64,000 nt of DNA from Kluyvera sichuanensis (GTDB lineage: Bacteria > Pseudomonadota > Gammaproteobacteria > Enterobacterales > Enterobacteriaceae), in NCBI RefSeq assembly GCF_014218705.1, contig NZ_JABBJF010000023.1, forward strand, positions 25,862 through 89,861, given 5' to 3'. Below are positions 51,968 through 62,468 of this stretch, one piece after another. The translations under genes and the position numbers were made by a program. How positions within the stretch are numbered: the first letter of the stretch is position 1; every line of letters starts with the position of its first letter. The notes under the pieces were generated by a model, which saw nothing but the letters and a program-made list of their open reading frames with translations, had not been told where the DNA came from and did no database searches.

Positions 51968-54358
51968 ATGGCTGAAACAAATCATCAACGTCCAGGACTG
52001 CTTGGGAGGCTAACCGCCCTCTTCGCGGCATTCTGCGGCTTGTATTTACTGATTGGCGGCGTATGGCTGGTCGCGATTGGGGGTTCCTGGTATTACCCTA
52101 TCGCTGGCCTGGTCATGCTGGGCATTACGGCACAGCTCTGGCGCGCGAAGCGTTCAGCGCTGTGGCTTTACGCCGTGCTGCTGCTGGCAACCATGGTATG
52201 GGGCGTGTGGGAAGTCGGCTTTGACTTCTGGGCGCTGACGCCGCGCAGCGACGTGCTGGTTATCTTCGGCGTCTGGCTGATTTTGCCGTTTGTCTGGCGT
52301 CGCCTGGTGGTGCCATCAAGCGGTGCCGTGGCGGCTTTGCTCGTCGCGCTGATTATCAGCGCCGGTATCCTCACCTGGGCCGGTTTCCACGATCCGCAGG
52401 AGGTTAACGGCACACTGAGCGCAGATGCGACAACGGCCGAGCCAATCTCCCAGGTCGCAGACCAGGACTGGCCAGCCTATGGGCGCAACCAGGAAGGCCA
52501 GCGCTTCTCGCCGTTAAAGCAGATTAATGCCGACAACGTACACAACCTGAAGGAAGCCTGGGTATTCCGCACCGGCGACCTGAAACAGCCAAACGATCCG
52601 GGTGAAATCACCAACGAAGTCACGCCGATCAAGATTGGCAATATGCTCTACCTCTGTACCGCCCACCAGCGCGTGTTTGCCCTGGATGCAGCAACCGGTA
52701 AAGAGAAATGGCACTTTGACCCGCAGCTCGGCACTGACCCGAGCTTCCAGCATGTGACCTGCCGTGGCGTCTCTTACCACGAAGCAACCGCTGCAAACGC
52801 GTCACCTGACGTGGTTGCCGACTGCCCTCGCCGCATTATCCTGCCGGTGAACGATGGCCGTATCTTCGCCCTCAACGCCGACACCGGTAAGCTGTGCGAG
52901 AGCTTTGCCAACAAAGGCATTCTCAACCTGCAAACCGACATGCCGGTCACCACGCCGGGCATGTACGAACCGACTTCACCACCGATTATCACCGATAAAG
53001 TCATCGTGATTGCCGGTGCAGTCACCGATAACTTCTCTACCCGTGAGCCGTCTGGCGTGATTCGCGGCTTTGATGTTAACAGCGGCAAGCTGCTGTGGGC
53101 CTTTGATCCGGGTGCGAAAGATCCAAACGCTATCCCGCCAGCAGGTTCGCATTATACCTTCAACTCGCCGAACTCCTGGGCGCCAGCGGCCTATGACGCG
53201 AAGCTGGATCTGGTCTATCTGCCGATGGGTGTCACCACGCCGGATATCTGGGGTGGCAACCGTACGCCAGAGCAGGAACGCTACGCGAGCTCAATTGTGG
53301 CGCTGAATGCGACCACCGGTAAGCTTGCCTGGAGCTACCAGACCGTTCACCACGATCTGTGGGATATGGATATGCCGTCCCAGCCGACGCTGGCAGATAT
53401 CAGCGTTGACGGTAAGACGGTGCCAGTCATCTACGCCCCGGCGAAAACCGGTAATATCTTCGTGCTCGACCGCCGTAACGGCGAACTGGTTGTGCCGGCC
53501 CCGGAAAAACCGGTTCCTCAGGGTGCAGCCAAAGGCGACTACGTCACCAAAACCCAGCCGTTCTCCGACCTGAGCTTCCGTCCTAAGAAAGATCTGACCG
53601 GTGCGGACATGTGGGGCGCCACCATGTTCGACCAGCTGGTGTGCCGCGTGATGTTCCACAAACTGCGCTATGAAGGCATCTTCACCCCGCCGTCCGAGCA
53701 GGGCACGCTGGTGTTCCCGGGTAACCTGGGGATGTTCGAGTGGGGCGGTATCTCCGTTGACCCTAACCGTCAGGTGGCGATTGCTAACCCGATGGCGCTG
53801 CCGTTTGTGTCGAAGCTGATCCCACGTGGCCCTGGCAACCCGATGGAGCCGCCGAAAGATGCGAAGTCGAGCGGTACCGAGTCTGGTATTCAGCCGCAGT
53901 ACGGCGTGCCGTTTGGCGTGACGCTGAACGCATTCCTGTCACCGTTTGGCCTGCCGTGCAAACAGCCAGCCTGGGGTTATATCTCGGCGCTGGATCTGAA
54001 AACTAACGAAGTAGTGTGGAAAAAACGTCTGGGTACACCGCAGGATAGCCTGCCGTTCCCACTGCCGGTTCCGCTGCCGTTTAATATGGGTATGCCGATG
54101 CTGGGTGGCCCAATTTCCACAGCCGGTAACGTGCTGTTCATCGCGGCAACTGCCGATAACTACCTGCGTGCTTACAACATGAGCAACGGTGAGAAACTGT
54201 GGCAGGGTCGTCTGCCAGCAGGCGGTCAGGCGACGCCGATGACCTATGAGGTGAATGGCAAGCAGTACGTGGTCATTTCCGCAGGTGGTCATGGATCGTT
54301 TGGTACGAAGATGGGTGATTATATCGTCGCCTATGCGTTACCTGACGACGCGAAGTAA
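51968..54358 (+). CDS. gcd: Membrane-bound PQQ-dependent glucose dehydrogenase
   Basis: Oxidises glucose to glucono-1,5-lactone in the periplasm and passes electrons to ubiquinone; it requires PQQ and Ca2+. 796 residues as in E. coli Gcd. Five TM helices occupy about residues 15-140, followed by the eight-bladed PQQ propeller (DWPAYGRNQEGQRFSPLKQI; WAPAAYDAKLDLVYLPMGV; WDMDMPSQPTLADI). The window shows no pqq biosynthesis genes, so whether the host makes PQQ is unknown. A CRP-type site overlaps its promoter. Confidence 0.97.
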   Translation: MAETNHQRPGLLGRLTALFAAFCGLYLLIGGVWLVAIGGSWYYPIAGLVMLGITAQLWRAKRSALWLYAVLLLATMVWGVWEVGFDFWALTPRSDVLVIFGVWLILPFVWRRLVVPSSGAVAALLVALIISAGILTWAGFHDPQEVNGTLSADATTAEPISQVADQDWPAYGRNQEGQRFSPLKQINADNVHNLKEAWVFRTGDLKQPNDPGEITNEVTPIKIGNMLYLCTAHQRVFALDAATGKEKWHFDPQLGTDPSFQHVTCRGVSYHEATAANASPDVVADCPRRIILPVNDGRIFALNADTGKLCESFANKGILNLQTDMPVTTPGMYEPTSPPIITDKVIVIAGAVTDNFSTREPSGVIRGFDVNSGKLLWAFDPGAKDPNAIPPAGSHYTFNSPNSWAPAAYDAKLDLVYLPMGVTTPDIWGGNRTPEQERYASSIVALNATTGKLAWSYQTVHHDLWDMDMPSQPTLADISVDGKTVPVIYAPAKTGNIFVLDRRNGELVVPAPEKPVPQGAAKGDYVTKTQPFSDLSFRPKKDLTGADMWGATMFDQLVCRVMFHKLRYEGIFTPPSEQGTLVFPGNLGMFEWGGISVDPNRQVAIANPMALPFVSKLIPRGPGNPMEPPKDAKSSGTESGIQPQYGVPFGVTLNAFLSPFGLPCKQPAWGYISALDLKTNEVVWKKRLGTPQDSLPFPLPVPLPFNMGMPMLGGPISTAGNVLFIAATADNYLRAYNMSNGEKLWQGRLPAGGQATPMTYEVNGKQYVVISAGGHGSFGTKMGDYIVAYALPDDAK

Positions 54359-54370
54359 GCGTTAGCCGAC

Positions 54371-54425
54371 CCCGGGGTCGGCGTAAACGCCTCGCCCGGG
54401 CTACGAACGTTGTGGCCCGGCCGAT
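54371..54425. repeat. BIME after gcd, one half truncated
   Basis: A complete REP unit CCCGGGGTCGGCGTAAACGC...GGGCTAC (54371-54404) is followed by only the first part of an inverted unit, GTGGCCCGGCCGAT (54412-54425), which runs directly into the stop codon of the next minus-strand gene. Confidence 0.75.
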
Positions 54426-54950
54426 TTACTTATCAAACTTAATCGACAGCAACGAAGCCCTGGCCACATCCTTATACTGCCCTTCCAAATCTTTTGTCAT
54501 GTTAAAGGCAGCTTGCACGGCCTTCTCGTTTTCTGACGCCACCAGCAGCATATTCAGAACCTCAGTATCCGGTGCCTGAGAGCGGAAGGTAATCAACCAC
54601 GCTTTATGCCCATCCACCGTGACGGCTTCCACCTTCGGCTTGAAATTATTCAGCATTTTCAGCGTCGCATCCTTTGCCACATCAAGCTTGTCTGCGGGCA
54701 GCGCATGACGACCGTTGCTGATGCCTAAGGACGCTTTGCCACGTTCGTCGCCATAAATGACCTGCGGGCGGTTTTCAGAAGGGTATTTGATTTTCGCCAT
54801 GTCATCAGGCATTGGCGTAAGCGTCTGCGGGATCTCGATGCTCAGCTTTAATTCAGGAATGTCTTTACGTTCCATCTTCATGTCAGCGTGCGCCGATACC
54901 GCCACCAGCATGACAAAAGAGGCTGCCAGAGCCTTACCAAAGATAGCCAT
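54426..54950 (-). CDS. Putative exported protein of unknown function
   Basis: I do not recognise this 174-residue protein. A signal peptide is clear (KALAASFVMLVAVSAHA, cleavage near residue 22), so it should be periplasmic. The remainder is a charged, cysteine-free globular domain of about 150 residues with the pattern PELKLSIEIPQTLTPMP at its start; a PsbP/DcrB-like fold is a possibility but not demonstrated. It has no counterpart between gcd and cueO in E. coli K-12. It faces gcd and runs in the same direction as cueO. Confidence 0.75.
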   Translation of the reverse strand: MAIFGKALAASFVMLVAVSAHADMKMERKDIPELKLSIEIPQTLTPMPDDMAKIKYPSENRPQVIYGDERGKASLGISNGRHALPADKLDVAKDATLKMLNNFKPKVEAVTVDGHKAWLITFRSQAPDTEVLNMLLVASENEKAVQAAFNMTKDLEGQYKDVARASLLSIKFDK

Positions 54951-55072
54951 TCTTACCTCATGATTAATCGTTAACCACAGGAGTATAGCGAGAAGTTGGC
55001 TGAATAATATGGCTGAAATCTATATCTGCCACAGAGGGTTACCGGATAGCGGGGTCGCTATCCGGTGGCAGG

Positions 55073-56638
55073 TTAAACGGTAAAGCCGAGCATCATGCCG
55101 GTATCTTCATGCTCCAGCAGGTGGCAGTGCGCCATATAGGCCTGTTCTTTCGGCGCGCTATGGTCAAACTTCACCAGCACTTCGCTGACGCCGCCTTCGA
55201 CGCGAACCGTATCCTTCCAGCCTGCACGGTGCGCCGCCGGTACCTGTCCGTTCTCACGCAGTATGCGGAACTGGGTGCCGTGAATGTGGAACGGGTGCAA
55301 CATCATGTCGCCTTCGCCGGAAATGACCCAGCGCTCATACTGCCCTTTGGCGGCGGCAAACATCGGCACGTTCATATCGAACGCCTTGCCGTTGATGCGG
55401 TTAGCGTTGTGGAAATCAAAGCCGCCGTCGCCGTGGTGCATGTTACCCATTCCTCCATGATCCATCTTCATGCCGCCGTGGCCCATCATACTGCCGTGAT
55501 CCATGCCGCCCATCGCCTGATTGCCATACTTTTGCATCAGCGCCTGCATGCCCATCATGTCGAGCATCGGGTCCATTGAGAGCTGGAGCTTACGCTCGGT
55601 CAGCCCGTCGAGCGATGGCAGCGCAGGCATTGCTACGAGTGTATCGGGCAGCGTTGCCGACCCTGGGATCCCGATAGGCTGCACGTGCAGTACCGGCACG
55701 GGCTTATCGAACGGCGCGACGGCCATGCCCATCTGCGTCACCGGGAGTGTCAGGAGATCGAATGGTTTACCGTCGCGCGCATCCACCAGCACTTCAAAGC
55801 GTTCGCCCATCAGCATCGGCAGTTCATTCACTTTCACCGGCTCGGCCAACAGCCCGCCGTCGCTGGCAACGACATACATCGGGCGCTTATCGCTGGTTGC
55901 AATAGTCAGCGAACGGGCGTTACAGCCGTTCAACAGGCGCAGGCGCAGCCAGCCTCTTGGCGGCGTATGCTGCGGGTAGGTCACGCCGTTAGTCAGCAGC
56001 GTATCGCCAAACCAGCCCACCGCGGCGCTCATGACATCCAACTGATAGTCAATCTCACCGGCGGCGGTAAATTTCTTGTCCTGCATAATCACCGGCACAT
56101 CGTCGATGCCCCACTGCTTAGGCAACATCAGCTTCTGGCTATCTTCATCTTCGATGAGCACGAGGCCAGCCAGCCCCATCGCGACCTGATGCCCGGTTTT
56201 ACCGTGCTGATGTGGGTGGAACCAGCAGGTCGCCGCGCGCTGGGTTGGCGTAAACGTCACCGTCCGGCTGCCGCCCGGTTGGATAACCCCCTGAGGGCCG
56301 CCGTCAACCTCACCCGGCACTTCCAGGCCGTGCCAGTGCACGGTGGTCGCTTCCGGCAGGGTGTTGTTAATTTTCACCGTAATCGGCTTGCCCTGCTGCA
56401 GCTGAATAGCCGGCCCTAACAGGCTGCCGTTGTAGCCCCAGGTTGTCGCCGTTTTTCCGGCAAATTGTGTCTTTCCGGCCTGAACGGTCAACAAGATCTG
56501 ATTATCCGCGTCAGCGGTAAGCAAGGGAGGAATGGGAAGCATGGTGCGCTCGGCGGCGAATACCGCACGGCTCCACAGAGGCAAGGCGCTGGCAACGCCG
56601 ATAGCGGCGCTGAGTTTGATAAAATCACGACGATGCAT
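55073..56638 (-). CDS. cueO: Multicopper oxidase CueO
   Basis: Periplasmic Cu(I) oxidase for copper tolerance. Twin-arginine signal [15 protein letters not shown] with cleavage near residue 28. Three cupredoxin domains with type 2/3 copper motifs [31 protein letters not shown] and the type 1 site [16 protein letters not shown] Met/His-rich insert (about residues 355-410, repeated [18 protein letters not shown] units) is the substrate-copper region. 521 residues against 516 in E. coli. A CueR-type promoter is directly upstream. Confidence 0.96.
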   Translation of the reverse strand: MHRRDFIKLSAAIGVASALPLWSRAVFAAERTMLPIPPLLTADADNQILLTVQAGKTQFAGKTATTWGYNGSLLGPAIQLQQGKPITVKINNTLPEATTVHWHGLEVPGEVDGGPQGVIQPGGSRTVTFTPTQRAATCWFHPHQHGKTGHQVAMGLAGLVLIEDEDSQKLMLPKQWGIDDVPVIMQDKKFTAAGEIDYQLDVMSAAVGWFGDTLLTNGVTYPQHTPPRGWLRLRLLNGCNARSLTIATSDKRPMYVVASDGGLLAEPVKVNELPMLMGERFEVLVDARDGKPFDLLTLPVTQMGMAVAPFDKPVPVLHVQPIGIPGSATLPDTLVAMPALPSLDGLTERKLQLSMDPMLDMMGMQALMQKYGNQAMGGMDHGSMMGHGGMKMDHGGMGNMHHGDGGFDFHNANRINGKAFDMNVPMFAAAKGQYERWVISGEGDMMLHPFHIHGTQFRILRENGQVPAAHRAGWKDTVRVEGGVSEVLVKFDHSAPKEQAYMAHCHLLEHEDTGMMLGFTV

Positions 56639-56672
56639 CGTTACATCCTTTTCGGCTTCTGGTGATTAATTG

Positions 56673-56703
56673 AGCTTAAACCCTACCCCTGCGGGAAGGT
56701 CAA
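56673..56703 (-). promoter_or_regulatory. CueR-type promoter of cueO
   Basis: On the minus strand: -35 TTGACC, 19-bp spacer, -10 TAAGCT. The long spacer contains the dyad CCTTCCC-GCA-GGGGTAGG. A 19-bp spacer with this dyad is the hallmark of promoters activated by the MerR-family copper sensor CueR. Confidence 0.85.
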
Positions 56704-56781
56704 GCAGAAAGCTTTAAGAAAGCCTCCCGCCGCTTCTGGAAGTATGTTAACGTTGAATATCGACGATGTAAGGTAGAAGAA

Positions 56782-57129
56782 ATGAAGACGTTTTTCCGAA
56801 CGGTACTGCTTGGATCGCTGCTGGCGATGTCCAGTTCCAGTTATGCTTTAAGCGAGTCTGAAGCAGAAGATATGGCCGATCTCACGGCGGTATTTGTCTT
56901 CCTGAAAAACGACTGTGGTTACCAGAATCTGCCGAATACGCAAATTCGTCGCGCATTGGTCTTTTTTGCCCAGCAAAATCAGTGGGATCTCAGCAACTAC
57001 GATACCTTTAATATGAAGGCGCTGGGTGAAGACAGCTACCGCGATCTCAGCGGCATCGGCATTCCGACCTCGAAGAAGTGTAAAGCGCTGGCTCGCGACT
57101 CGTTGAGCCTGCTGGCCTACGTCAAATAA
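56782..57129 (+). CDS. yacC: Secreted PulS/OutS-like protein YacC
   Basis: Exported 115-residue protein (signal peptide to about residue 22, SSSSYALSESEA) of the type II secretion pilotin-like PulS/OutS family. Two cysteines remain in the mature part (KNDCGYQN, SKKCKAL), probably a disulfide. In E. coli it is followed by speE and speD in the same direction; here the gene is followed after only 33 bp by convergent yacL. No type II secretion genes are nearby. Confidence 0.92.
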   Translation: MKTFFRTVLLGSLLAMSSSSYALSESEAEDMADLTAVFVFLKNDCGYQNLPNTQIRRALVFFAQQNQWDLSNYDTFNMKALGEDSYRDLSGIGIPTSKKCKALARDSLSLLAYVK

Positions 57130-57162
57130 TGCGCGTCGCGGAGCCCGCAGGCTCCGCATCCG

Positions 57163-57525
57163 TTAGCGCTGCTTCATAAACTCACGGTAGGCGGCAACGA
57201 CCTGCAAAAAGTCTTCAACGCCGCAAAGCGACAAGCTCTCTTCATCGTAGTAGCTCATCCCCTCTTCCATCTCATCGCCGGAAATCTCCAGCTGATTGGC
57301 GCGAACCATCACTTCTTCGCCATCCAGCCACAGGGTGTATTCATGCCCCGCGCGCTGCCATGAGCGTTCGCTGCCTTTGACGGTACGTGCAGCCTGTTCG
57401 ACTTCGTCCAGTAGCGAGAGGTTGTCTTTGACCTCTTCATTAAACCAGTGACCGACCACTTCGTGGCCCATCGACATACGTACTTTTACCCCTCCGGTAA
57501 CGTCACGCAGAAATTCATAATCCAT
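57163..57525 (-). CDS. yacL: UPF0231 family protein YacL
   Basis: Conserved cytosolic protein of unknown function, 120 residues, very acidic ([16 protein letters not shown]). No signal or membrane segment. Begins [20 protein letters not shown]. Synteny with acnB is conserved across enterobacteria. Between it and acnB lie a terminator and a BIME, so it is probably transcribed separately. Confidence 0.92.
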   Translation of the reverse strand: MDYEFLRDVTGGVKVRMSMGHEVVGHWFNEEVKDNLSLLDEVEQAARTVKGSERSWQRAGHEYTLWLDGEEVMVRANQLEISGDEMEEGMSYYDEESLSLCGVEDFLQVVAAYREFMKQR

Positions 57526-57632
57526 AATCTGTTCCTCTACAAAGGCAATGCGTCACCGCTGCATTGTACCTATAGGTAATTATCGCAGTCCTAAGGAATA
57601 AAAAAAGCGTAGCGGCGGGAGGAATAGAAAAT

Positions 57633-57664
57633 AAAAAAGGCGAGAGTTCAAACTCTCGCCTTTT
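57633..57664. terminator. Terminator after acnB
   Basis: AAAAGGCGAGAG (57635-57646) pairs with CTCTCGCCTTTT (57653-57664) around TTCAAA; A/T-rich on both sides, with T tract on the minus strand. Ends acnB transcription before yacL. Confidence 0.9.
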
Positions 57665-57667
57665 CTG

Positions 57668-57736
57668 GTCGCCCGGCCAAGCGTAGCCCGCCGGGGAGTT
57701 CCCGGAGTCGATGCTAACGCATCTCGTCCGGGCTAC
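57668..57736. repeat. BIME after acnB
   Basis: Inverted REP units GTCGCCCGGCCAAGCGTAGC...CCGGGG and CCCGGAGTCGATGCTAACGC...GGGCTAC, ending four bases from the acnB stop codon. Confidence 0.85.
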
Positions 57737-57739
57737 TTT

Positions 57740-60337
57740 TTATACTGCGGTCTGGAAGATCACGCCGTCCGCTTTCTCAGTGTACTGAGAGAGCTGGTCG
57801 AAGTTCAGGTAACGGTAGGTATCCACCGCCGTCTTATCCACCTGAGCCACGAAGGTCTGATACTCTTCCGGGGTTGGCAGTTTACCGATCAGCGCAGAAA
57901 CTGCTGCCAGCTCTGCAGACGCCAGGAAGACGTTCGCACCGGTACCTAAACGGTTCGGGAAGTTACGGGTTGAGGTCGACACCACCGTCGCACCATCCGC
58001 TACACGCGCTTGGTTACCCATGCACAGGGAGCAGCCAGGGATCTCGATACGCGCACCGCTCTTACCGAACACGCTGTAGTAACCTTCTTCGGTCAGCTGA
58101 GCCGCATCCATACGAGTTGGCGGAGCCACCCACAGGCGGGTTGGCAGCTGGCCTTTATGGTTATCCAGCAGCTTACCGGCAGCACGGAAGTGGCCGATGT
58201 TGGTCATGCAGGAACCGATGAACACTTCGTCGATCTTTTCACCCTGCACGTCAGACAGCAGACGCGCGTCGTCCGGATCGTTTGGTGCACACAGAATTGG
58301 CTCTTTAATGTCAGCCAGATCGATGTCGATCACCGCCGCGTATTCTGCGTCAGCATCAGCTTCCAGCAGTTGCGGATCCGCCAGCCATTTTTCCATGCCC
58401 TGTACACGACGTTCCAGCGTACGACGGTCGCCGTAGCCTTCTGCGATCATCCACTTCAGCAGTACGATGTTGGAGGTCAGGTACTCAACGATTGGCTCTT
58501 TGTTCAGCTTGATGGTACAGCCCGCAGCGGAACGCTCTGCAGAGGCATCGGTCAACTCGAACGCCTGCTCAACTTTCAGATCCGGCAGACCTTCGATTTC
58601 CAGGATGCGGCCAGAGAAGATGTTTTTCTTACCTTTCTTCTCAACGGTCAGCAGGCCCTGGCGAATCGCATACAGCGGAATCGCATGAACGAGGTCACGC
58701 AGGGTGATCCCCGGCTGCATTTTGCCTTTGAAGCGAACCAGTACAGATTCAGGCATATCCAGCGGCATCACACCGGTCGCTGCGGCAAACGCCACCAGAC
58801 CAGAACCCGCCGGGAAGGAGATACCGATTGGGAAACGGGTGTGGGAGTCACCGCCGGTACCCACGGTATCTGGCAGCAGCATACGGTTCAGCCAGGAGTG
58901 GATAACGCCGTCGCCCGGACGCAGGGAGACACCGCCACGGTTCATGATGAAGTCTGGCAGCGTGTGGTGCGTGGTCACGTCTACCGGCTTAGGATACGCG
59001 GCAGTGTGACAGAAGGACTGCATCACCAGGTCAGAAGAGAAGCCCAGGCACGCCAGGTCTTTCAGTTCATCACGGGTCATTGGGCCGGTAGTATCCTGAG
59101 AACCTACGGAGGTCATCTTCGGTTCGCAGTATGCACCCGGACGAATACCTTTCACGCCACAGGCGCGACCAACCATTTTCTGAGCCAGAGAGAAGCCGCG
59201 GCTGCTTTCCGCCACGTCTTTTGCCTGACGGAATACATCGCTGTGCGGCAGACCCAGCGCTTCACGCGCTTTGGTGGTCAGGCCACGGCCGATGATCAGC
59301 GGAATACGGCCACCGGCACGTACTTCGTCGATCAGTACATCGGTTTTCAGTTCGAAGGTTGCCAGCAGTTCGTCGGTTTCGTGGTTACGCACTTCGCCTT
59401 TGAACGGGTACACGTCAATCACGTCGCCCATGTTCAGGTTGGAAACGTCCACTTCAATTGGCAGCGCGCCCGCATCTTCCATGGTGTTGAAGAAGATAGG
59501 TGCAATTTTGCCGCCAAGGCACAGACCGCCGCCGCGTTTGTTCGGCACATGAGGGATATCGTCACCCATGAACCACAGTACGGAGTTGGTCGCTGATTTA
59601 CGGGAAGAACCGGTACCCACAACGTCGCCCACGTAGGCTAGCGGGAAACCTTTCTGCTGCAGGGCTTCGATCTGTTTAATCGGGCCAACGGCACCAGGCT
59701 GATCCGGGTCAATGCCTTCACGGGCGTTTTTCAGCATCGCCAGAGCGTGCAGAGGGATATCCGGGCGAGACCAGGCATCCGGCGCCGGAGACAGGTCATC
59801 GGTGTTGGTTTCACCGGTCACTTTGAAAACGGTAACGGTGATTTTGTCTGCCAGCGCAGGGCGGTTCAGGAACCATTCGGCATCAGCCCAGGACTGAACA
59901 ACCTGCTTAGCGTAGGCGTTGCCCGCTTTGGCTTTCTCTTCTACATCGTAGAAGTTATCAAACATCAGCAGGGTATGGGACAGCGCTTTGGCAGCAATCG
60001 GGGCCAGTTTCGCATCGTCCAGCGCATCAATCAGCGGATGGATGTTGTAACCACCCTGCATGGTGCCTAACAGTTCAATGGCTTTTTCTGGGGTAACCAG
60101 TGGGGAGGTGGCTTCGCCTTTTGCGACGGCAGCGAGGAAACCCGCTTTAACGTAGGCGGCTTCATCAACGCCCGGCGGCACACGGTTGGTTAACAGGTCT
60201 AACAGGAATTCTTCTTCGCCAGCAGGCGGGTTCTTCAGCAGCTCAACCAGCGCGGCCATTTGGGTAGCATCTAAGGGTTTGGCAACAATCCCTTCGGCGG
60301 CACGCTCAGCTACGTGCTCACGGTATTCTTTTAGCAC
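57740..60337 (-). CDS. acnB: Aconitate hydratase B
   Basis: Main TCA-cycle aconitase, also acting on 2-methyl-cis-aconitate; a 4Fe-4S enzyme that binds mRNA as apo-protein. 865 residues as in E. coli AcnB. The N-terminal HEAT-like and swivel domains come first, which distinguishes it from AcnA. Cluster cysteines are in [14 protein letters not shown] and [13 protein letters not shown]. Other motifs are [13 protein letters not shown] and [13 protein letters not shown]. Promoter at 60438-60466. It converges with yacL. Confidence 0.98.
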   Translation of the reverse strand: MLKEYREHVAERAAEGIVAKPLDATQMAALVELLKNPPAGEEEFLLDLLTNRVPPGVDEAAYVKAGFLAAVAKGEATSPLVTPEKAIELLGTMQGGYNIHPLIDALDDAKLAPIAAKALSHTLLMFDNFYDVEEKAKAGNAYAKQVVQSWADAEWFLNRPALADKITVTVFKVTGETNTDDLSPAPDAWSRPDIPLHALAMLKNAREGIDPDQPGAVGPIKQIEALQQKGFPLAYVGDVVGTGSSRKSATNSVLWFMGDDIPHVPNKRGGGLCLGGKIAPIFFNTMEDAGALPIEVDVSNLNMGDVIDVYPFKGEVRNHETDELLATFELKTDVLIDEVRAGGRIPLIIGRGLTTKAREALGLPHSDVFRQAKDVAESSRGFSLAQKMVGRACGVKGIRPGAYCEPKMTSVGSQDTTGPMTRDELKDLACLGFSSDLVMQSFCHTAAYPKPVDVTTHHTLPDFIMNRGGVSLRPGDGVIHSWLNRMLLPDTVGTGGDSHTRFPIGISFPAGSGLVAFAAATGVMPLDMPESVLVRFKGKMQPGITLRDLVHAIPLYAIRQGLLTVEKKGKKNIFSGRILEIEGLPDLKVEQAFELTDASAERSAAGCTIKLNKEPIVEYLTSNIVLLKWMIAEGYGDRRTLERRVQGMEKWLADPQLLEADADAEYAAVIDIDLADIKEPILCAPNDPDDARLLSDVQGEKIDEVFIGSCMTNIGHFRAAGKLLDNHKGQLPTRLWVAPPTRMDAAQLTEEGYYSVFGKSGARIEIPGCSLCMGNQARVADGATVVSTSTRNFPNRLGTGANVFLASAELAAVSALIGKLPTPEEYQTFVAQVDKTAVDTYRYLNFDQLSQYTEKADGVIFQTAV

Positions 60338-60804
60338 GACGGTATCTCCTCGCTCTCATTGTCATATGCGGTCGGCGATCTCTTCACGCTCCTGTGAGAC
60401 AGCAGTTTGTAGGGTAAAAGCCCGGTACCGCGAGGCCAGCATAGCAGGATTTCTGGAGGGTGTTAATCTGTTTACAAAAAAGCAACATTAAATATTTGCT
60501 GAATCGTTAATGTTGATATAACAGATTAAAAAAAGCCTTTTTACGATGAAAAAAAACCATCGAATGGCCGGGGTATTAAACATTTTGTTATGAAAGCATG
60601 ACATCTAAGAGGACGATAAAACGGGCAATCATCACGCCGCCAGTAGACCGTTTTTCGCTCCCTTCGGCTGTGTAAACTCTTGACAGATTTTCCTAGCAAC
60701 CGCAGAAATCCCTGCTTTAATCAAAAAATAAACAATAGCCTCATTATACTCGCGGCATATCCGACACCTCTGTTACGGACTGTGTAGTTCCCTGGAGAAC
60801 CACC
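60338..60804. promoter_or_regulatory. acnB control region and upstream region of the DUF3300 gene
   Basis: 467 bp without a gene. Minus-strand promoter for acnB: -35 TTAACA (60461-60466), 17-bp spacer, -10 TATGCT (60438-60443). Two GTTAAT motifs near 60462 and 60507 resemble ArcA boxes, which would fit known ArcA control of acnB, but the match is weak. For the plus-strand DUF3300 gene a -10-like TATACT near 60746 is the best candidate, with no clear -35. The stretch 60520-60600 is AT-rich with several A tracts. Confidence 0.5.
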
Positions 60805-62457
60805 ATGACTTTGCCCTTTAAGCCCCACTATATTGCGCTTATCTGCAGCGCCGGGCTGCTCGCGGCCGCCGGCACGCTGTACGTCAAAAGCCGGGAGCCC
60901 GTCACCCCTGATGTGCCTCCTGCTGTCACGGCGACGGCACCTGAAGCCGCCCCTGCCCCGGTCACCTACACCACCGCGCAAATCACGCAGTGGGTAGCGC
61001 CTATCGCACTCTACCCAGACCCGCTGCTATCGCAGGTGCTGATGGCCTCAACCTATCCGGATAATGTCACGCAAGCAGTGCAGTGGTCGAAAGATCATCC
61101 CGGCCAGCAGGGGGATGCAGCGGTGAAAGCCGTGGCGAATCAGCCGTGGGATGTCAGCGTAAAATCACTGGTCGCTTTCCCGCAGTTGACGGGCATGATG
61201 GGGGAAGATCCGCAGTGGGTGACCAACCTCGGGAACGCGTTTCTGGCGCAACCGCAGGACGTGATGGACGCCGTGCAGAAACTGCGCCAGCTCGCCCAGC
61301 AAACCGGTTCGCTGAAGTCGACGCCGCAGCAGACGGTCACCACCACCAAACGCGTGGCCTCATCGACCTCAACGCATACCGCCAGCAGCACGCCAACGGT
61401 TATCAAGATTGAGCCGAGTAATCCGCAGGTGGTCTACGTACCGAACTACAACCCGACGGTGGTTTACGGCAGCAGTTGGCCTTATACCTCCGCGCCGCCG
61501 GTCTATCTGCCGCCGCCTCCGGGGGAGCAGTTTGCCGACAGCTTTGTACGCGGTTTCGGCTATAGCCTTGGCGTAGCAACCACCTATGCGATTTTCAGCA
61601 GCATCGATTGGGATGATGACGACCATCACCACCACGACGATGATCATCATGACGATCATTATGATCACGGCGGCTATCAGCATAATGGCGATAACATCAA
61701 CATTAACGTGAATAACTTCAATAAGATAAGCGGTCAGAACATCAGCGGCCAGACGATGGGCTGGCAGCACAACCCGGCGTATCGTGGCAACACGCCGTAC
61801 CCAAACAACAGCGTGACTCAGCAGTTCCACCAGACCAATGTCGCCGGGGGGCTGAGCGCCACTCACCAGACGCCGGGCGTGGTGGCTCCGCATCAAACCG
61901 ATGTGGCCGGCGGGTTGAGCGCAACCCAGCACGCGCAGCCTAACCGTGACAGCCAGCGTCAGGCAGCGATGTCGCAGCTGCAGCAGCGTACGCATACCAG
62001 TAGTAACAACGCCAGCCCAGCTGGACTGGGTGCGCGTGATGCCCAGCGTAATGCGGCAACACAGCAGTGGAATCAAGCGGCGCAGCGCAATAACTTCCGC
62101 GGCTATGACGCGCCAACAAACCGTTCGCAGACGCACTCGGTACAGCAGCGCGCGGCGGCGACTCAGCATACCCAGCCGCGTCCGCAGCTCAACGCGACTC
62201 AGCGTCAAAATCTGCAAACGCACGAGCGCTTGAACGGCCAGACGCCGCATCTGAACGCCGGAATGATGGGCCAGAACAGCGCACTGCGCGCCAACGGCGG
62301 CGGTCTGCATAACACGGCGCTCAGCGGTAACGAAAGCCGCGCGCCGTCATGGCAGGCACAGCAGTCTCGCGGGTTGCAGAGCCGCCATGCCTCCGGGCTC
62401 GGCGGCGAGCAGCACAGCGGTAGCCCTGCCGTGCACCATGAGTTCCGTCGACGCTAA
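60805..62457 (+). CDS. DUF3300 domain protein (YacH-like)
   Basis: 550 residues, probably exported or membrane anchored: a single N-terminal hydrophobic helix (IALICSAGLLAAAGTLYV). DUF3300 domain at about residues 55-240 (QWVAPIALYPDPLLSQVLMA; NPQVVYVPNYNPTVVYGSSW). Then a His/Asp-rich tract around residues 270-292, Asn-rich sequence, and a low-complexity Gln/His/Asn tail with near-repeats of TNVAGGLSATH / TDVAGGLSATQ. E. coli YacH lies at the same place next to acnB and is also DUF3300. Function is unknown; the His/Asp tract could bind metal. The DUF2950 gene follows at once. Confidence 0.85.
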   Translation: MTLPFKPHYIALICSAGLLAAAGTLYVKSREPVTPDVPPAVTATAPEAAPAPVTYTTAQITQWVAPIALYPDPLLSQVLMASTYPDNVTQAVQWSKDHPGQQGDAAVKAVANQPWDVSVKSLVAFPQLTGMMGEDPQWVTNLGNAFLAQPQDVMDAVQKLRQLAQQTGSLKSTPQQTVTTTKRVASSTSTHTASSTPTVIKIEPSNPQVVYVPNYNPTVVYGSSWPYTSAPPVYLPPPPGEQFADSFVRGFGYSLGVATTYAIFSSIDWDDDDHHHHDDDHHDDHYDHGGYQHNGDNININVNNFNKISGQNISGQTMGWQHNPAYRGNTPYPNNSVTQQFHQTNVAGGLSATHQTPGVVAPHQTDVAGGLSATQHAQPNRDSQRQAAMSQLQQRTHTSSNNASPAGLGARDAQRNAATQQWNQAAQRNNFRGYDAPTNRSQTHSVQQRAAATQHTQPRPQLNATQRQNLQTHERLNGQTPHLNAGMMGQNSALRANGGGLHNTALSGNESRAPSWQAQQSRGLQSRHASGLGGEQHSGSPAVHHEFRRR

Positions 62458-62468
62458 AGGATAACGTG

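Noticed and set aside
58010..59596. 528-codon open frame on the plus strand
   Set aside because: It is antisense to acnB throughout; the translation has no domain pattern and reflects acnB codon bias.
61620..61680. Possible CRISPR-like or satellite repeat (CATCAC/GATGAC-rich stretch)
   Set aside because: It is the codon pattern of the His/Asp-rich tract inside the DUF3300 gene; no spacer-repeat periodicity. No CRISPR array was seen anywhere in the window.
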